Notes: generated from the sequence alone by a model not told the origin. 64,000 nt of DNA from an uncultured Oscillospiraceae bacterium (GCA_947629245.1 CANRDC010000004.1:25961-89960); one strand, 5' to 3'. Positions 1 through 8,302 are shown, counted from the first letter of the stretch. A program made the numbers and translations.

Positions 1-353
1 TTGCCCACGGAGCCGGTCACGCCGACCACCGGGATATCAAACCGGGCCCGATAATACGCCGCCAGAGCCCGCAGAGCGGCCTGGGTATCCGAAACCTGTA
101 TCTGGCAGACGGGCGCGTCCGCGAACCGCTGGCACAGCACGCAGGCCGCGCCCTTTTCCGCCGCCTGAGGGATGAAGTCGTGCCCGTCGACCCTTGCGCC
201 GGGTATGGCCGCGAACAGGCACCCGGGCTCGATGGTCCGGCTGTCCGTGGTGACGGAGGCGAGCTCTCCCGCCGGGACCGGTCCACGGACCGTGCCGCCG
301 GTGACGGACGCGACGACCTCCGGCGTCAAACGCCTCATCGTCCCGCCGTTCAT
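1..353 (-). CDS. murF: MurF, UDP-MurNAc-tripeptide--D-Ala-D-Ala ligase (partial, N-terminal 117 codons)
   Basis: MurF adds the D-Ala-D-Ala dipeptide, made by Ddl, to the UDP-MurNAc-tripeptide in the cytoplasm, the last cytoplasmic step of peptidoglycan precursor building. Translating the minus strand from the ATG at 353 gives the Mur ligase N-terminal fold with the motif TTDSRTIEPGCLFAAIPG followed by DGHDF. Near the window edge comes VVGVTGSVG, the start of the ATP-binding loop. The gene runs off the left edge, so the central and C-terminal domains are not visible. The start ATG overlaps the TGA stop of ddl (ATGA), which implies translational coupling and fits the substrate link between the two enzymes. 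Other Mur ligases share the P-loop, but the early DSR..GxLF block and the ddl neighbour point to MurF. Confidence 0.9.
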   Translation of the reverse strand, partial: MNGGTMRRLTPEVVASVTGGTVRGPVPAGELASVTTDSRTIEPGCLFAAIPGARVDGHDFIPQAAEKGAACVLCQRFADAPVCQIQVSDTQAALRALAAYYRARFDIPVVGVTGSVG

Positions 354-1378
354 CCCTGATATTTCCTCATGGACGCGTCGATGAGCGCCTGACAAAGGGC
401 CCCGTAGTCCATGCCCATGGCCAGGCCCATCCGGGGTATCAGGCTGGTGGGGGTCATGCCCGGAAGGGTGTTGGCCTCCAGGCAGTAGAACACCCCGTCC
501 GTACCCATGATGAAGTCCACCCGGCCATACGCCTGCAGGCCCAGGGTATCGTAGACCTTCTCCGCCAGCGCCTGGATGGCGGCGGTCTCGTCCGCCGTGA
601 TGGGCGCGGGACAGGGTTCGTCCGTCATGCCAGGCTGGTATTTGTTCTTATAGTCGTAAAATCCGGACTTGGGGATGATCTCCGTCACGGGCATGGCCCG
701 ACCGTCCAGCACGCCCACGGTCAGCTCCCGGCCCGCGATGAACTGCTCGACCAGCACGCTGTCCTCATACCGGAACGCAAGCTCCAGGGCCGCGCCGTAT
801 TCCTCCGGGTCTCGCACGATGGTGGTGCCCACGCTGCTGCCGCCGGAGCAGGGCTTCACCACACAGGGAAGCGTCGGCATGGGCGCCTGCTCCCCTCTGC
901 GGATGGTGACGCTCTCCGCCAACGGCACGCCCGCCGCCCGGAGCAGGGTCTTGGACACGCTCTTGTTCATGGCCAGGGCGCTGCCCAGATAGCCGCTGCC
1001 GGTATAGCGCACGCCGTTGATGTCAAAATACGCCTGGAGCTTGCCGTTTTCGCCCTCCTCGCCGTGCAGGGCCAGGAACACGATGTCCGCCGCCTTGCAT
1101 ATCTCCAGCACATGGGGGCCGATCAGTCCCTGGCCGGGACGCATGGCCCGCACAGCCGCCAGGTCCGGGGCGTCCGCCGCCACGGAAAAGGCGCCGTCGT
1201 TATCCTCGGCGGTGAATACGTCCTCCGCCGAGACGTAATCCTCCGTCCAGCCCAGAAAAAGGTCCAGCAGCGCCGCCCGATGGCCGATCTCCCGCAGCGC
1301 CCTGGCAATGCCCCGGCCGCTGGACAGAGATACGTCCCGTTCGTTCGATAATCCTCCGCAAAGCACCGCGATCTTCAT
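350..1378 (-). CDS. ddl: D-alanine--D-alanine ligase
   Basis: The enzyme joins two D-alanines with ATP to make the dipeptide used by MurF. The 342-residue protein has the full ATP-grasp signature set: an N-terminal GGLSNERDVSLSSG loop, HGEEGENGKLQ near residue 115, the ATP loop KPCSGGSSVG near 175, the FYDY segment (tyrosine typical of D-Ala-D-Ala rather than D-Ala-D-Lac ligases), RVDF and the C-terminal EANTLPGMTPTSL. Length is normal for the family apart from an acidic insertion around residues 45-85. A Shine-Dalgarno AGGAGG lies just upstream of the ATG. It is the first gene of a ddl-murF unit transcribed to the left. Confidence 0.95.
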   Translation of the reverse strand: MKIAVLCGGLSNERDVSLSSGRGIARALREIGHRAALLDLFLGWTEDYVSAEDVFTAEDNDGAFSVAADAPDLAAVRAMRPGQGLIGPHVLEICKAADIVFLALHGEEGENGKLQAYFDINGVRYTGSGYLGSALAMNKSVSKTLLRAAGVPLAESVTIRRGEQAPMPTLPCVVKPCSGGSSVGTTIVRDPEEYGAALELAFRYEDSVLVEQFIAGRELTVGVLDGRAMPVTEIIPKSGFYDYKNKYQPGMTDEPCPAPITADETAAIQALAEKVYDTLGLQAYGRVDFIMGTDGVFYCLEANTLPGMTPTSLIPRMGLAMGMDYGALCQALIDASMRKYQG

Positions 1379-1451
1379 AACAGAATCCTCCTGAAGCCTA
1401 TGCCGCTTATTCGTTTTATTTTAACATATAAGGGAGATTCGTGCAATTGTA

Positions 1452-1480
1452 TTGTCATATTTTCAAAAATATGTTAAAAT
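1452..1480 (+). promoter_or_regulatory. Sigma-A promoter of the exonuclease gene
   Basis: TTGTCA (1452-1457) and TAAAAT (1475-1480) are separated by 17 bp, 43 bp ahead of the ATG at 1523. The surrounding AT-rich stretch between ddl and this gene supports it. Confidence 0.7.
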
Positions 1481-1522
1481 AATTTATAGTGCGCACGCCA
1501 GCGCTTAGGAAGGACATACACC

Positions 1523-2479
1523 ATGCCATACATTGTCATCGACCTGGAATGGAACCAGGCCATGAGCGCAAAATCCTCCGTTTTCAACCATCTGCCCATC
1601 CATCTGCGGGGCGAGATCATCCAGATCGGCGCGGTGAAGCTGAACGGCGACTTCACCCCCGGCGAGGAATTCCAGTGCGACGTGAGCCCCGTGTGGTTCC
1701 GGAAGATGCACTACAAGGTCAAAAAGCTCACCGGCTTCGACAACGCCCGCCTGGCCCACGGCGTCCCCTTCCCGGAGGCCATGGAAAAGTTCCTGGCCTG
1801 GTGCGGACCGGACTGCACCTTCATGACCTGGGGCTATGACGACAGCGGCATCATGGAGCAGAACTGCATCATCCACGACCTGGACATCGACTGGATGGGC
1901 CGGTGGGTCAATCTGCAGATCATCTACAATATGCTCACCGAGGACGAGGACCGGAACCAGAAGTCCCTGGAGACCGCCATGGAGCACTTCGGCATCGAGC
2001 AGACCCGCGTGGCCCACGACGCCCTGGGCGACGCTTACAATACCGCCCTCGTCTGCTCCCGGCTGGATCTGGCCCGGGGCCTTGCCAATTATGAGGACCT
2101 GGTCCGCCAGCTGACCAGGCATACCAACGGCGGCGGACAGAACGGACCCGCCCCGCTGGAGCACTCCGTCTCCCCCGCCTACGACAGCCGCGAGGAGCTT
2201 TGGCAGGCCGCGGATCACGCCCGGGCCGTGTGTCCCGTCTGCGGCAAGGCGCTGGAGCGCACCGGCTGGGTCAGTCAGGGCGACCGCCGCTATATGGCCA
2301 TGGCCACCTGCGACGAGCACGGCTCCTACCTCTGCCGCATCCGTCTGCGCCACGGCGAGGACGGCTCCTGGACCGCCAACCGGCTGCTCTATCAGGCGGA
2401 CGAGGACATGGTCAAGAGCTTTCAAGAGCGCCAGTCCCACCCCCGCCGCAGGAGACGGAGCCGGAAAAAGCCCCAATAA
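1523..2479 (+). CDS. DEDDh-family 3'-5' exonuclease with C-terminal zinc-finger-like region
   Basis: The N-terminal 190 residues form a DnaQ/RNase T-type exonuclease: DLEWNQ at the start supplies the first acidic pair, EIIQIGAV follows, TWGYDD gives the second acidic motif, and HDALGDAYNT is the DEDDh motif 3 with histidine and aspartate. Such enzymes hydrolyse RNA or DNA from the 3' end using two metals; the subfamily resembles the KapD/ERI-1-like exonucleases, which act on RNA. Residues 235-300 carry CPVCGK and a later C..H pair that could bind zinc, an addition not found in minimal DnaQ proteins. The substrate cannot be told from sequence. It stands alone, with a promoter upstream and a shared terminator downstream. 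Confidence 0.8.
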   Translation: MPYIVIDLEWNQAMSAKSSVFNHLPIHLRGEIIQIGAVKLNGDFTPGEEFQCDVSPVWFRKMHYKVKKLTGFDNARLAHGVPFPEAMEKFLAWCGPDCTFMTWGYDDSGIMEQNCIIHDLDIDWMGRWVNLQIIYNMLTEDEDRNQKSLETAMEHFGIEQTRVAHDALGDAYNTALVCSRLDLARGLANYEDLVRQLTRHTNGGGQNGPAPLEHSVSPAYDSREELWQAADHARAVCPVCGKALERTGWVSQGDRRYMAMATCDEHGSYLCRIRLRHGEDGSWTANRLLYQADEDMVKSFQERQSHPRRRRRSRKKPQ

Positions 2480-2490
2480 GATATGAAAAC

Positions 2491-2524
2491 GGACCTGGCG
2501 CAGACTGAAGTTTGCGCCAGGTCC
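2491..2524. terminator. Bidirectional intrinsic terminator
   Basis: A perfect 12-bp stem GGACCTGGCGCA / TGCGCCAGGTCC with a 10-nt loop lies between two convergent genes. Read leftward it is followed by GTTTTC, so it mainly ends the large surface-protein transcript, and it can also stop the exonuclease transcript. Confidence 0.75.
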
Positions 2525-2536
2525 TTGCTATATGCG

Positions 2537-5500
2537 TTATTTCTTGTATTTCAGGCTGTTGCTTGCGGCGTAGCCGCTGAGGAACGTCTTTTTGTCGTTC
2601 ATCACACACCGGACCGTGAACTGGTATGTCTTACCGCTTTTCAGGTACTTCGCCGCGCGGGTGTAGCTCGTCGCAGTTGTGGTGCCGATCTTCTTCCAGT
2701 CCCCGCCGTTCTCCCGGTAGTACACCGCGTATCGGGGCGAACCCTTCACCGCGTTCCAGGTGACCTTGATGCCGTTGGATGCGGCGCTGATCTTCACCTT
2801 CGGCGCGGACAGGTATTTCAGGCTGTTACTGGCGGCGTAGGAGCTCAGCATAGTCTTTTTGTCGTTCTTCACACACCGGACTGTGAACTGATAGGTCACG
2901 CCGGGTTTCAGGTTCGCCGCTTTGCGGGTGTAGCTGGTGGCGGCGGTGGTGCCGATCTTGTGCCATGCGCCGCCGTTCTCCCGGTAATACACCATGTATC
3001 GGCTCGCGCCCGACACCTTGTTCCACGTCACCTTGATACCGCTGGCAGCGGCGCTGATCTTCACCTTCGGCGCGGACAGGTATTTCAGACTGTTGCTGGC
3101 GGCGTAGGAGCTCAGCATGGTCTTTTTGTCGTTCTTCACGCAGCGGACCGTGAACTGGTACGTAACGCCAGATTTCAGCTTGGACGCGGCGCGGGTATAG
3201 CTTGTCGCGGTGGTGGTGCCGATCCTCTTCCAGCTTCCGCCGTTCTCCCGGTAGTAAACCATGTACCGGCTCGCGCCCGACACCTTGTTCCAGCTCACCT
3301 TGATCCCGCCGTTGGTGGCGGCGGAGATGGTCACTGTGGGCGCGGCGTAGTACGTCACGCTCTTGCCCGTCTTGTCGTAGCTTCCGGCCGTGCCGCTCTT
3401 GTCAAAGGCCTTGACCGTGAAGCTATATTTCGTCCCGCTCTTGGCGCCGGCCCAAGTATAGCTGGTGCCCGTCACGTCCTCGATCTTGGTCCAGCTCGTC
3501 TTGCCGCCGCCCTTATAGTACACCCGGTACTTGGCCACGCCGGAGACTTTGCCCCAGCTGATCTTCACGCCGGAGGCCGTATTGCTCGCGCCGCTCAGCT
3601 TCGGCGCGGGGAGCAAACCAGGCGTCACGTTGATCGCGGCGGAGGCGCTGTAGGAGCCGCCCGCCATGGTGGCTGTGATCGTCGCCCTGCCGGGTTTGAC
3701 AGCCGTTACCACGCCGTTTTTGACCGTGGCGACCGACTTGTCGGAGCTGCTCCAAACCAAGGTGTTGGCAGAGAGCTTCGTCGCATTGTCCATGCCGGGG
3801 TTGCGGAAATAATAGGCGGCTTTCGCTGTTTTGCCTGCGGCGATGGACGTGGAGTCCAGCTTCAGCATGGCGGAATAGGCATAATGCTCCGGGTACCATT
3901 GGGTCCCGGAACCGACGGGCGCCTCGTCGAATTCCTCCGTCGCGATCTGGACATTCGCCGTTACGGTCTTGTCCGCGGGCTTCGCACAGTTGGACGTATC
4001 CGTCCCCATGCCGAAGCACTGGACCCAGTAATAGACGCCGTTGACCACCACGCAGCCGACGCCAACGGTCGTGTAGTCCGCCGTCAGGATATTGGCCCGG
4101 TGTCCCTCGGAATTCATCCAAGACTGCATGGCCGCGCTGGGGGTAGCCTGTCCCGCCGCGATGTTTTCAGCGTACATCAGGCTGTTGAGGGACATACAGG
4201 ACGAGCCGTCCGGACGGGTGTGGGCAAACAGGACCGATATCTCGGCCGCCCGCTGCATGGCCGTCTCCAGAAGAGACTGGTTCATGACCAGCGGGGACAG
4301 GCCCTCCTTCTTTCTCTCCTTGTTCACGATGTCCAGCACTTCATAGGCGCTGGCGTAATTCCGCTTGGCCGATACGGCGATCTGCTCCACCTGGCGCAGA
4401 CCGTTTCCGCCGTAGGGCTTGGTCTGCTCATTTTTGGCCGTGACCTTGGTATTGGGGTCAAACGAGCCGTCGGCCACATAGATGACGGAGGCGGGCAGCG
4501 TGATGGATTCCAGTCTCCAGCAGCCGTAGAAGGACTCTCTGTAAATATGGGTGATGCCCTCGTTCAGACGCACCTCGGTCAGCGAGTAGTCGTTAAAAAA
4601 CGTCTGATACGGGATGCAATCGTTCAGACCCAGGCTTGTGAAGCTCTCCAGGTTGCCGCATTCCCCAAAGCAGCCGTTGCCGATCGACTTGATGTTGGCG
4701 GGCAGCGTCACGGACCTCAGGCTGTCGCAATAGGCAAAGGTCCTGGCGTCAAGCTCCTCCAGCCCGGTCCCGAAATCGATCGTTTCCAGCGAGGAACATT
4801 TTGCAAACATTTCATAGCCTGTACACTTGAGACCCTTTCCAAACTTGACCGACTTCAGAGAGGTGCACCCATAAAAGGCGAAATCATCCACCTTCGTCAC
4901 GCTGTCGGGGATCGTCACCGACGTCAGCGCTGCGCCATCAAACGCGGATTCCCCCAGCTCGGTCACGCTGTTGGGGATCGTGACCTGCGTCAGATAGCGG
5001 TTGGTCAGGAATGCGCAGGCCCCTACTTTGGTAACAGTGGAAGGGATGGTGAAGCTCGCGGCAGTATTCCCGCTGGGATAGGCATAGAGCGTCTTGCCTC
5101 CGTCGGTATAAAGAACGCCATTCTTCGCCGTATAAACACTGTTTCCTGCCTCTACCTCATAAGCGCCGATCGCCGTGTTGAAAAAAGCGTTAGAGGCCAT
5201 CTCTTTCAAGTTTTTGCCCAGTTTGAACGTCCGAAGCTTTGTGTTCTGAAACGCGTAGGTGCCGATGCTCACCGCTCCGGGTACGGATACCGCTGTCAAA
5301 CCGGTACATTCCGCAAGCAGCCCTTCGGGGATCTCCTTCACGCCGGAGGGGATCGAGAGGTTCGTCAGGGAGCTGCATCCATAAAATGCACACTTGCCCA
5401 GAGAGGTAACACTAGACGGCAGGGTAACGCTCTTGATCATACTGCACTCGACGAACGCGTAGTCCCCGATGTGGGTCACGCCATTTTTCACATCGACAGC

Positions 5501-6508
5501 GGTGATCTTCAGACTCATATTGTACCAGGGAGCGCCGTACGCTTCAAAATCCTCCATGGCGCCGCTGCCGGAAATGGTGAGCGTGCCGTTGTCCGCCAGA
5601 GAATAGGTCACGCCATTTCCGCAGCTGCCGGAACGCAGCGCCACGGTCATGACCTCGTCCTCCGGGTCGACGACCTCCGGGTCCTCCGTGGCCTCGGGCT
5701 CCTCGGTGGTCTCGGGTCCTTCCGTGGCCTCCGGGTCCGCCGTGGCCTCGGGCTCCGCCGTGGTTTCGGGCTCCGCCGTGACTTCGGGCTCCGCCGTGGC
5801 TTCGGGCTCCGCCGTGATCTCCGGCTCCGCCGTTTCCTCCGGCACTACGATCACGATGGGTTCCTCCGGCACGTCGGGCTCTTCCGGCACGACGGGCGCC
5901 TCCGGCATGACGGGCGCCTCCGTGACCGTGGGCACTTCCGTCACAACGGGCACTTCCGTCACAACGGGCACTTCCGTCACAACGGGCTCTTCCGTCACAA
6001 CGGGCTCTTCCGTGGCAACGGGCGCTTCCGGCATGACGGGCAGAACTGCCACGCCGTAGAGCGTCATATCCCCCGCGGCATAGATCGGTTCCTGCTCCAG
6101 GTCCCATTCCTGCGTCAGCTCTTCGTCCAGATACCAGGTCAGCGCATAGCCGCTCTCTTCCAGAGCCTGGATCTCCTCCGGCAGTTCAACGAGAGCGCCG
6201 GCGGCAAAGGTCTTTTCGACCGGCTCCCCCTCGGCTGCGTCCACCGTCAGCTGAAATGTGACAGTATACTCCGTCGGTGTGGGTACCTCCGTCACAACGG
6301 GCGCTTCCGTCACCACGGGCTCCTCCGTCACCACGGGCGCTTCCGTTACGACGGGTTCTTCCGGCACAACGGGCTCCTCCGGCACGACGGGCTCTTCCGT
6401 AATGACAGGCTCTTCCGCCGGGGCCGGCTCTTCCTCGGCCAACGCCGGGGCTGCCAGGGAAAAGAGCGTCGCCACTGCCAGAAGCATACATAGACCGCGC
6501 TTCACCAT
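2537..6508 (-). CDS. Giant secreted mosaic surface protein: BspA-like LRRs, CAP/SCP domain, Big2-like domain and four FnIII repeats
   Basis: The 1323-residue protein begins with a Sec signal peptide ending in APALAEEE. Next comes a Pro/Glu/Val/Thr-rich tract built on TEEPVV, interrupted by an InlB B-repeat-like segment near residues 80-160. Residues about 290-690 hold BspA-type leucine-rich repeats (motifs such as IGDYAF, SVTLPSSV). A CAP/SCP domain follows at about 720-833 (IVNKERKKEGLSPL, WMNSEGHRANIL). A Big2-like immunoglobulin fold occupies about 850-960, and four FnIII repeats of about 89 residues run to the C terminus. There is no LPXTG, SLH or transmembrane anchor, so it is probably shed or held by another partner. 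Function is likely adhesion or host interaction, inferred from the domains. The start is set by AAGGAGG seven bases upstream. The promoter spacer holds a G8 tract. Confidence 0.88.
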   Translation of the reverse strand: MVKRGLCMLLAVATLFSLAAPALAEEEPAPAEEPVITEEPVVPEEPVVPEEPVVTEAPVVTEEPVVTEAPVVTEVPTPTEYTVTFQLTVDAAEGEPVEKTFAAGALVELPEEIQALEESGYALTWYLDEELTQEWDLEQEPIYAAGDMTLYGVAVLPVMPEAPVATEEPVVTEEPVVTEVPVVTEVPVVTEVPTVTEAPVMPEAPVVPEEPDVPEEPIVIVVPEETAEPEITAEPEATAEPEVTAEPETTAEPEATADPEATEGPETTEEPEATEDPEVVDPEDEVMTVALRSGSCGNGVTYSLADNGTLTISGSGAMEDFEAYGAPWYNMSLKITAVDVKNGVTHIGDYAFVECSMIKSVTLPSSVTSLGKCAFYGCSSLTNLSIPSGVKEIPEGLLAECTGLTAVSVPGAVSIGTYAFQNTKLRTFKLGKNLKEMASNAFFNTAIGAYEVEAGNSVYTAKNGVLYTDGGKTLYAYPSGNTAASFTIPSTVTKVGACAFLTNRYLTQVTIPNSVTELGESAFDGAALTSVTIPDSVTKVDDFAFYGCTSLKSVKFGKGLKCTGYEMFAKCSSLETIDFGTGLEELDARTFAYCDSLRSVTLPANIKSIGNGCFGECGNLESFTSLGLNDCIPYQTFFNDYSLTEVRLNEGITHIYRESFYGCWRLESITLPASVIYVADGSFDPNTKVTAKNEQTKPYGGNGLRQVEQIAVSAKRNYASAYEVLDIVNKERKKEGLSPLVMNQSLLETAMQRAAEISVLFAHTRPDGSSCMSLNSLMYAENIAAGQATPSAAMQSWMNSEGHRANILTADYTTVGVGCVVVNGVYYWVQCFGMGTDTSNCAKPADKTVTANVQIATEEFDEAPVGSGTQWYPEHYAYSAMLKLDSTSIAAGKTAKAAYYFRNPGMDNATKLSANTLVWSSSDKSVATVKNGVVTAVKPGRATITATMAGGSYSASAAINVTPGLLPAPKLSGASNTASGVKISWGKVSGVAKYRVYYKGGGKTSWTKIEDVTGTSYTWAGAKSGTKYSFTVKAFDKSGTAGSYDKTGKSVTYYAAPTVTISAATNGGIKVSWNKVSGASRYMVYYRENGGSWKRIGTTTATSYTRAASKLKSGVTYQFTVRCVKNDKKTMLSSYAASNSLKYLSAPKVKISAAASGIKVTWNKVSGASRYMVYYRENGGAWHKIGTTAATSYTRKAANLKPGVTYQFTVRCVKNDKKTMLSSYAASNSLKYLSAPKVKISAASNGIKVTWNAVKGSPRYAVYYRENGGDWKKIGTTTATSYTRAAKYLKSGKTYQFTVRCVMNDKKTFLSGYAASNSLKYKK
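2540..3630 (-). repeat. Four tandem FnIII-coding repeats, the last three nearly identical
   Basis: Units of about 267 bp repeat four times at the 3' end of the surface-protein gene. The DNA word ggcgcggacaggtatttca recurs about 267 bp apart (near 2801 and 3068), and the proteins share VYYRENGG, TATSYTR and YQFTVRCV. The first (most N-terminal) unit is clearly diverged. Near-identity of the others makes unequal recombination and copy-number change likely. Confidence 0.8.
5650..6430 (-). repeat. Low-complexity Glu-Pro-Val/Thr coding repeats
   Basis: Two blocks (about 5650-6020 and 6280-6430) consist of short imperfect repeats encoding TEEPVV, TEVPVV and TAEPE-type units. They form the extended proline-rich regions of the surface protein on either side of its B-repeat-like domain. 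The DNA repeats (ttccgtcacaacgggc and variants) are prone to slippage. Confidence 0.75.
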
Positions 6509-6559
6509 GGTTGTTCCTCCTTCTTATGCTTGGATCATCTAACATGATTTTCCACGGGT

Positions 6560-6588
6560 ATAATACCCCCCCCGCCTTTCCTTGTCAA
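6560..6588 (-). promoter_or_regulatory. Promoter of the surface-protein gene with a G8 tract in the spacer
   Basis: On the minus strand TTGACA (6588-6583) and TATTAT (6565-6560) are exactly 17 bp apart. Eight of those 17 spacer bases, directly next to the -10 box, are a G homopolymer (C8 on the plus strand, 6566-6573). Length changes by slippage would move the spacer to 16 or 18 bp and alter promoter strength. Confidence 0.75.
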
Positions 6589-6598
6589 GGACAAAAGA

Positions 6599-6623
6599 CC
6601 CCGCCGCGATGTTCGCGGCGGGG
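6599..6623 (-). terminator. Intrinsic terminator of xerD
   Basis: An 11-bp GC stem CCCCGCCGCGA / TCGCGGCGGGG is followed on the minus strand by TCTTTTG. It separates xerD from the promoter of the surface-protein gene. Confidence 0.8.
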
Positions 6624-6641
6624 CCTGTAAGTCGATCTGAT

Positions 6642-7532
6642 TTACGCTCTGGGATGGGCCTTGGTGTACACATCCTTGAGCTGCTTTTTCACGAGCTGGG
6701 AGTAGATCTGGGTGGAGCTGATGTCCGCGTGGCCCAGCATCTCCTGGATGGAGTGCAGGTCCGCGCCGTTTTCCAGAAGATGGGTGGCAAAGCTATGGCG
6801 CAGCGTGTGGGGCGTGATATCCTTCTCGATGCCCGCCTTCTGCTGATAGCTCTTGACGATCTTCCAAAAGCCCTGGCGGCTCATGCGCTCGCCGCTGACA
6901 TTCACGAACAGCGCCCGCTCGCTGGGCGAGGCCAGCATCTCCGGCCGGATGAAATCCACATAGTCCTTCAGCGCCTTGATGGCCTTGGGATACAGGGGGA
7001 TGGCCCGGACCTTGTTCCGGCCACGGCAGTTGATGATACCGGCGGACAGGTTCAGGTCCGACACGTCCAGGCCGATCAGCTCGCTGACCCGGATGCCCGT
7101 GGCGTATAAAAGCTCCAGCATGGCCCGGTCCCGATAGCCCTTCCGGTCGGTGCACTCCGGCTGGGCCAGCAGCAGATCCACCTCCTGGGCCGTCAGGATC
7201 TCCGGCAGCTTGTGGGTGGCCTTATCCGGCACCAGCTTGCCGGTGGGGTTGACTTCCACATAGCCCTGCAGCTTCATCCATATGTAAAAGTTCTTCAGCG
7301 ACGCGATATTACGGGAAACCGTGGCCACCGACTTGCCCGCCTCCCGCAGATGGTCGATGTAACCGCTCACCTGCTCCTCGTCCGCAGTGACATAATCGCC
7401 GCCGTACTCCGCCTCCAGATGCTCCCCGAACTGGCGGATATCCCGCAGATAAGAACTGAGCGTATTCTTCGAGGCCTTCTTCTCGTCCGCCAAATACCGC
7501 TCGTACTTCGTCAGGCATTCTGAATTCGTCAC
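6642..7532 (-). CDS. xerD: Tyrosine recombinase XerD
   Basis: XerD-type recombinases resolve chromosome dimers at dif together with a partner. The N-terminal SAM-like domain (LTKYERYLADEKKASKNTL) and catalytic domain are complete, with the nucleophilic set visible: arginine in ATGIRVSELIGL, lysine in RGRNKVRAI, HTLRHSFATHLL, LGHADISSTQIYSQL with histidine and the active tyrosine. Length is normal at about 296 residues. An in-frame GTG exists at 7541, but it is only one base from the AAGGAG Shine-Dalgarno site (7548-7543); the GTG at 7532 has a proper 10-base spacing and is preferred here. No other phage or transposon gene is next to it, so a housekeeping role is likely. Confidence 0.88.
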   Translation of the reverse strand: MTNSECLTKYERYLADEKKASKNTLSSYLRDIRQFGEHLEAEYGGDYVTADEEQVSGYIDHLREAGKSVATVSRNIASLKNFYIWMKLQGYVEVNPTGKLVPDKATHKLPEILTAQEVDLLLAQPECTDRKGYRDRAMLELLYATGIRVSELIGLDVSDLNLSAGIINCRGRNKVRAIPLYPKAIKALKDYVDFIRPEMLASPSERALFVNVSGERMSRQGFWKIVKSYQQKAGIEKDITPHTLRHSFATHLLENGADLHSIQEMLGHADISSTQIYSQLVKKQLKDVYTKAHPRA

Positions 7533-7556
7533 GCTGGTCACGCTCCTTAAGTGTGC

Positions 7557-7586
7557 TTGACATAATCTAAGTGACCATAATATAGT
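7557..7586 (+). promoter_or_regulatory. Plus-strand promoter of a putative small RNA
   Basis: A consensus TTGACA (7557-7562) and TATAGT (7581-7586) with an 18-bp spacer face right into an intergenic region with no plus-strand gene. An intrinsic terminator lies about 110 bases later. Confidence 0.5.
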
Positions 7587-7607
7587 ACAAATTCAGGATG
7601 TAATCAA
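7579..7607 (-). promoter_or_regulatory. xerD promoter
   Basis: TTGATT (7607-7602) and TATATT (7584-7579) are separated by 17 bp on the minus strand, about 45 bp upstream of xerD. It overlaps an opposing plus-strand promoter. Confidence 0.65.
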
Positions 7608-7721
7608 GTGTTTTTCGCAAAAAATGTCATTTTTGTTACTTTTAACGGACGTTATGTTAATTGAATTTTTAAGATAGTTACGTTTTGTAATTTATTCCCC
7701 GGCCATTTTACCGGGTTTTTT
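7593..7721 (+). ncRNA. Candidate small RNA of about 130 nt
   Basis: The stretch between the plus-strand promoter and the terminator at 7698-7721 is AT-rich, has no convincing open reading frame, and starts near 7593. No known RNA family was recognised. The inference rests only on the promoter-terminator pair. Confidence 0.35.
7698..7721 (+). terminator. Intrinsic terminator, plus strand
   Basis: CCCGG, an 8-nt loop and CCGGG are followed by six T (7716-7721). The stem is short but GC-only. No plus-strand gene precedes it, which is why a small RNA is suspected. Confidence 0.6.
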
Positions 7722-7823
7722 CTACCTCTGGTGTCATTAGTTACAAGTTATGACGATATTTAGTGTTTTTGTAACCGCTTATGTACACCCCGGCGCAAGA
7801 TAACGTATAGTTATTAATTTTGC

Positions 7824-8225
7824 CTAACGCCTCCGTTTCTTATGGGTATTTTGACGAATGGAGACCATCGCGCCGACCAGTCCGCCCAGCAAAACGGCGG
7901 CGGCCAGGACAACGAGCCACGTTCCAAAGGCGCTTTTGCTCCCGGCGAGGGCGCACAGCAGCGCCGCCAGCACCACATAGGCCCCGCCGATGGCGCCGCC
8001 GGTGGCCAGAGCCTCCCGGCCCCGGCTCTTGACGATCACCGCCGTGGGGACCAGCACCGACAGTCCCGCAGCCGCGGCGGCCGCCGCGCCTCCGGCGGTC
8101 TCCGGCAGCACTTCCTTTGCCTGCGCCCAGGCGATGGGCAGACACAGCAGCGCCGTCAGGACCAGCGCGCAGCCCAACCCGATCGCCACACAGACGATGA
8201 ACGACCGTTTCTTCAAAAATGTCAT
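7824..8225 (-). CDS. TIGR04086-type four-helix membrane protein
   Basis: The 133-residue protein has four hydrophobic segments (about residues 10-32, 44-65, 75-95, 99-121) and a basic tail NTHKKRRR. It looks like the TIGR04086 family, small clostridial membrane proteins of unknown function often encoded next to yajC, and here it follows yajC by 77 bases. The intergenic part holds an inverted repeat (8235-8273) immediately before its GGGGGG ribosome site. No enzymatic motif is seen. Confidence 0.65.
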   Translation of the reverse strand: MTFLKKRSFIVCVAIGLGCALVLTALLCLPIAWAQAKEVLPETAGGAAAAAAAGLSVLVPTAVIVKSRGREALATGGAIGGAYVVLAALLCALAGSKSAFGTWLVVLAAAVLLGGLVGAMVSIRQNTHKKRRR

Positions 8226-8302
8226 AATGATATCCCCCCAGGAATCAGGCTGTTAAAGCCTATTCCCGAGGGGATGGAATGATTCTTATAAGTTTTGCGC
8301 CG

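Noticed and set aside
2483-6493. A 1336-codon open frame on the plus strand opposite the surface-protein gene
   Set aside because: It has no ribosome site or domain, and its sequence mirrors the Glu/Pro and LRR repeats of the real gene; long antisense frames are common in GC-rich repeats.
6642-7541. Integrase of a mobile element
   Set aside because: The sequence matches XerD closely and no attachment sites, excisionase or other mobile genes are adjacent.
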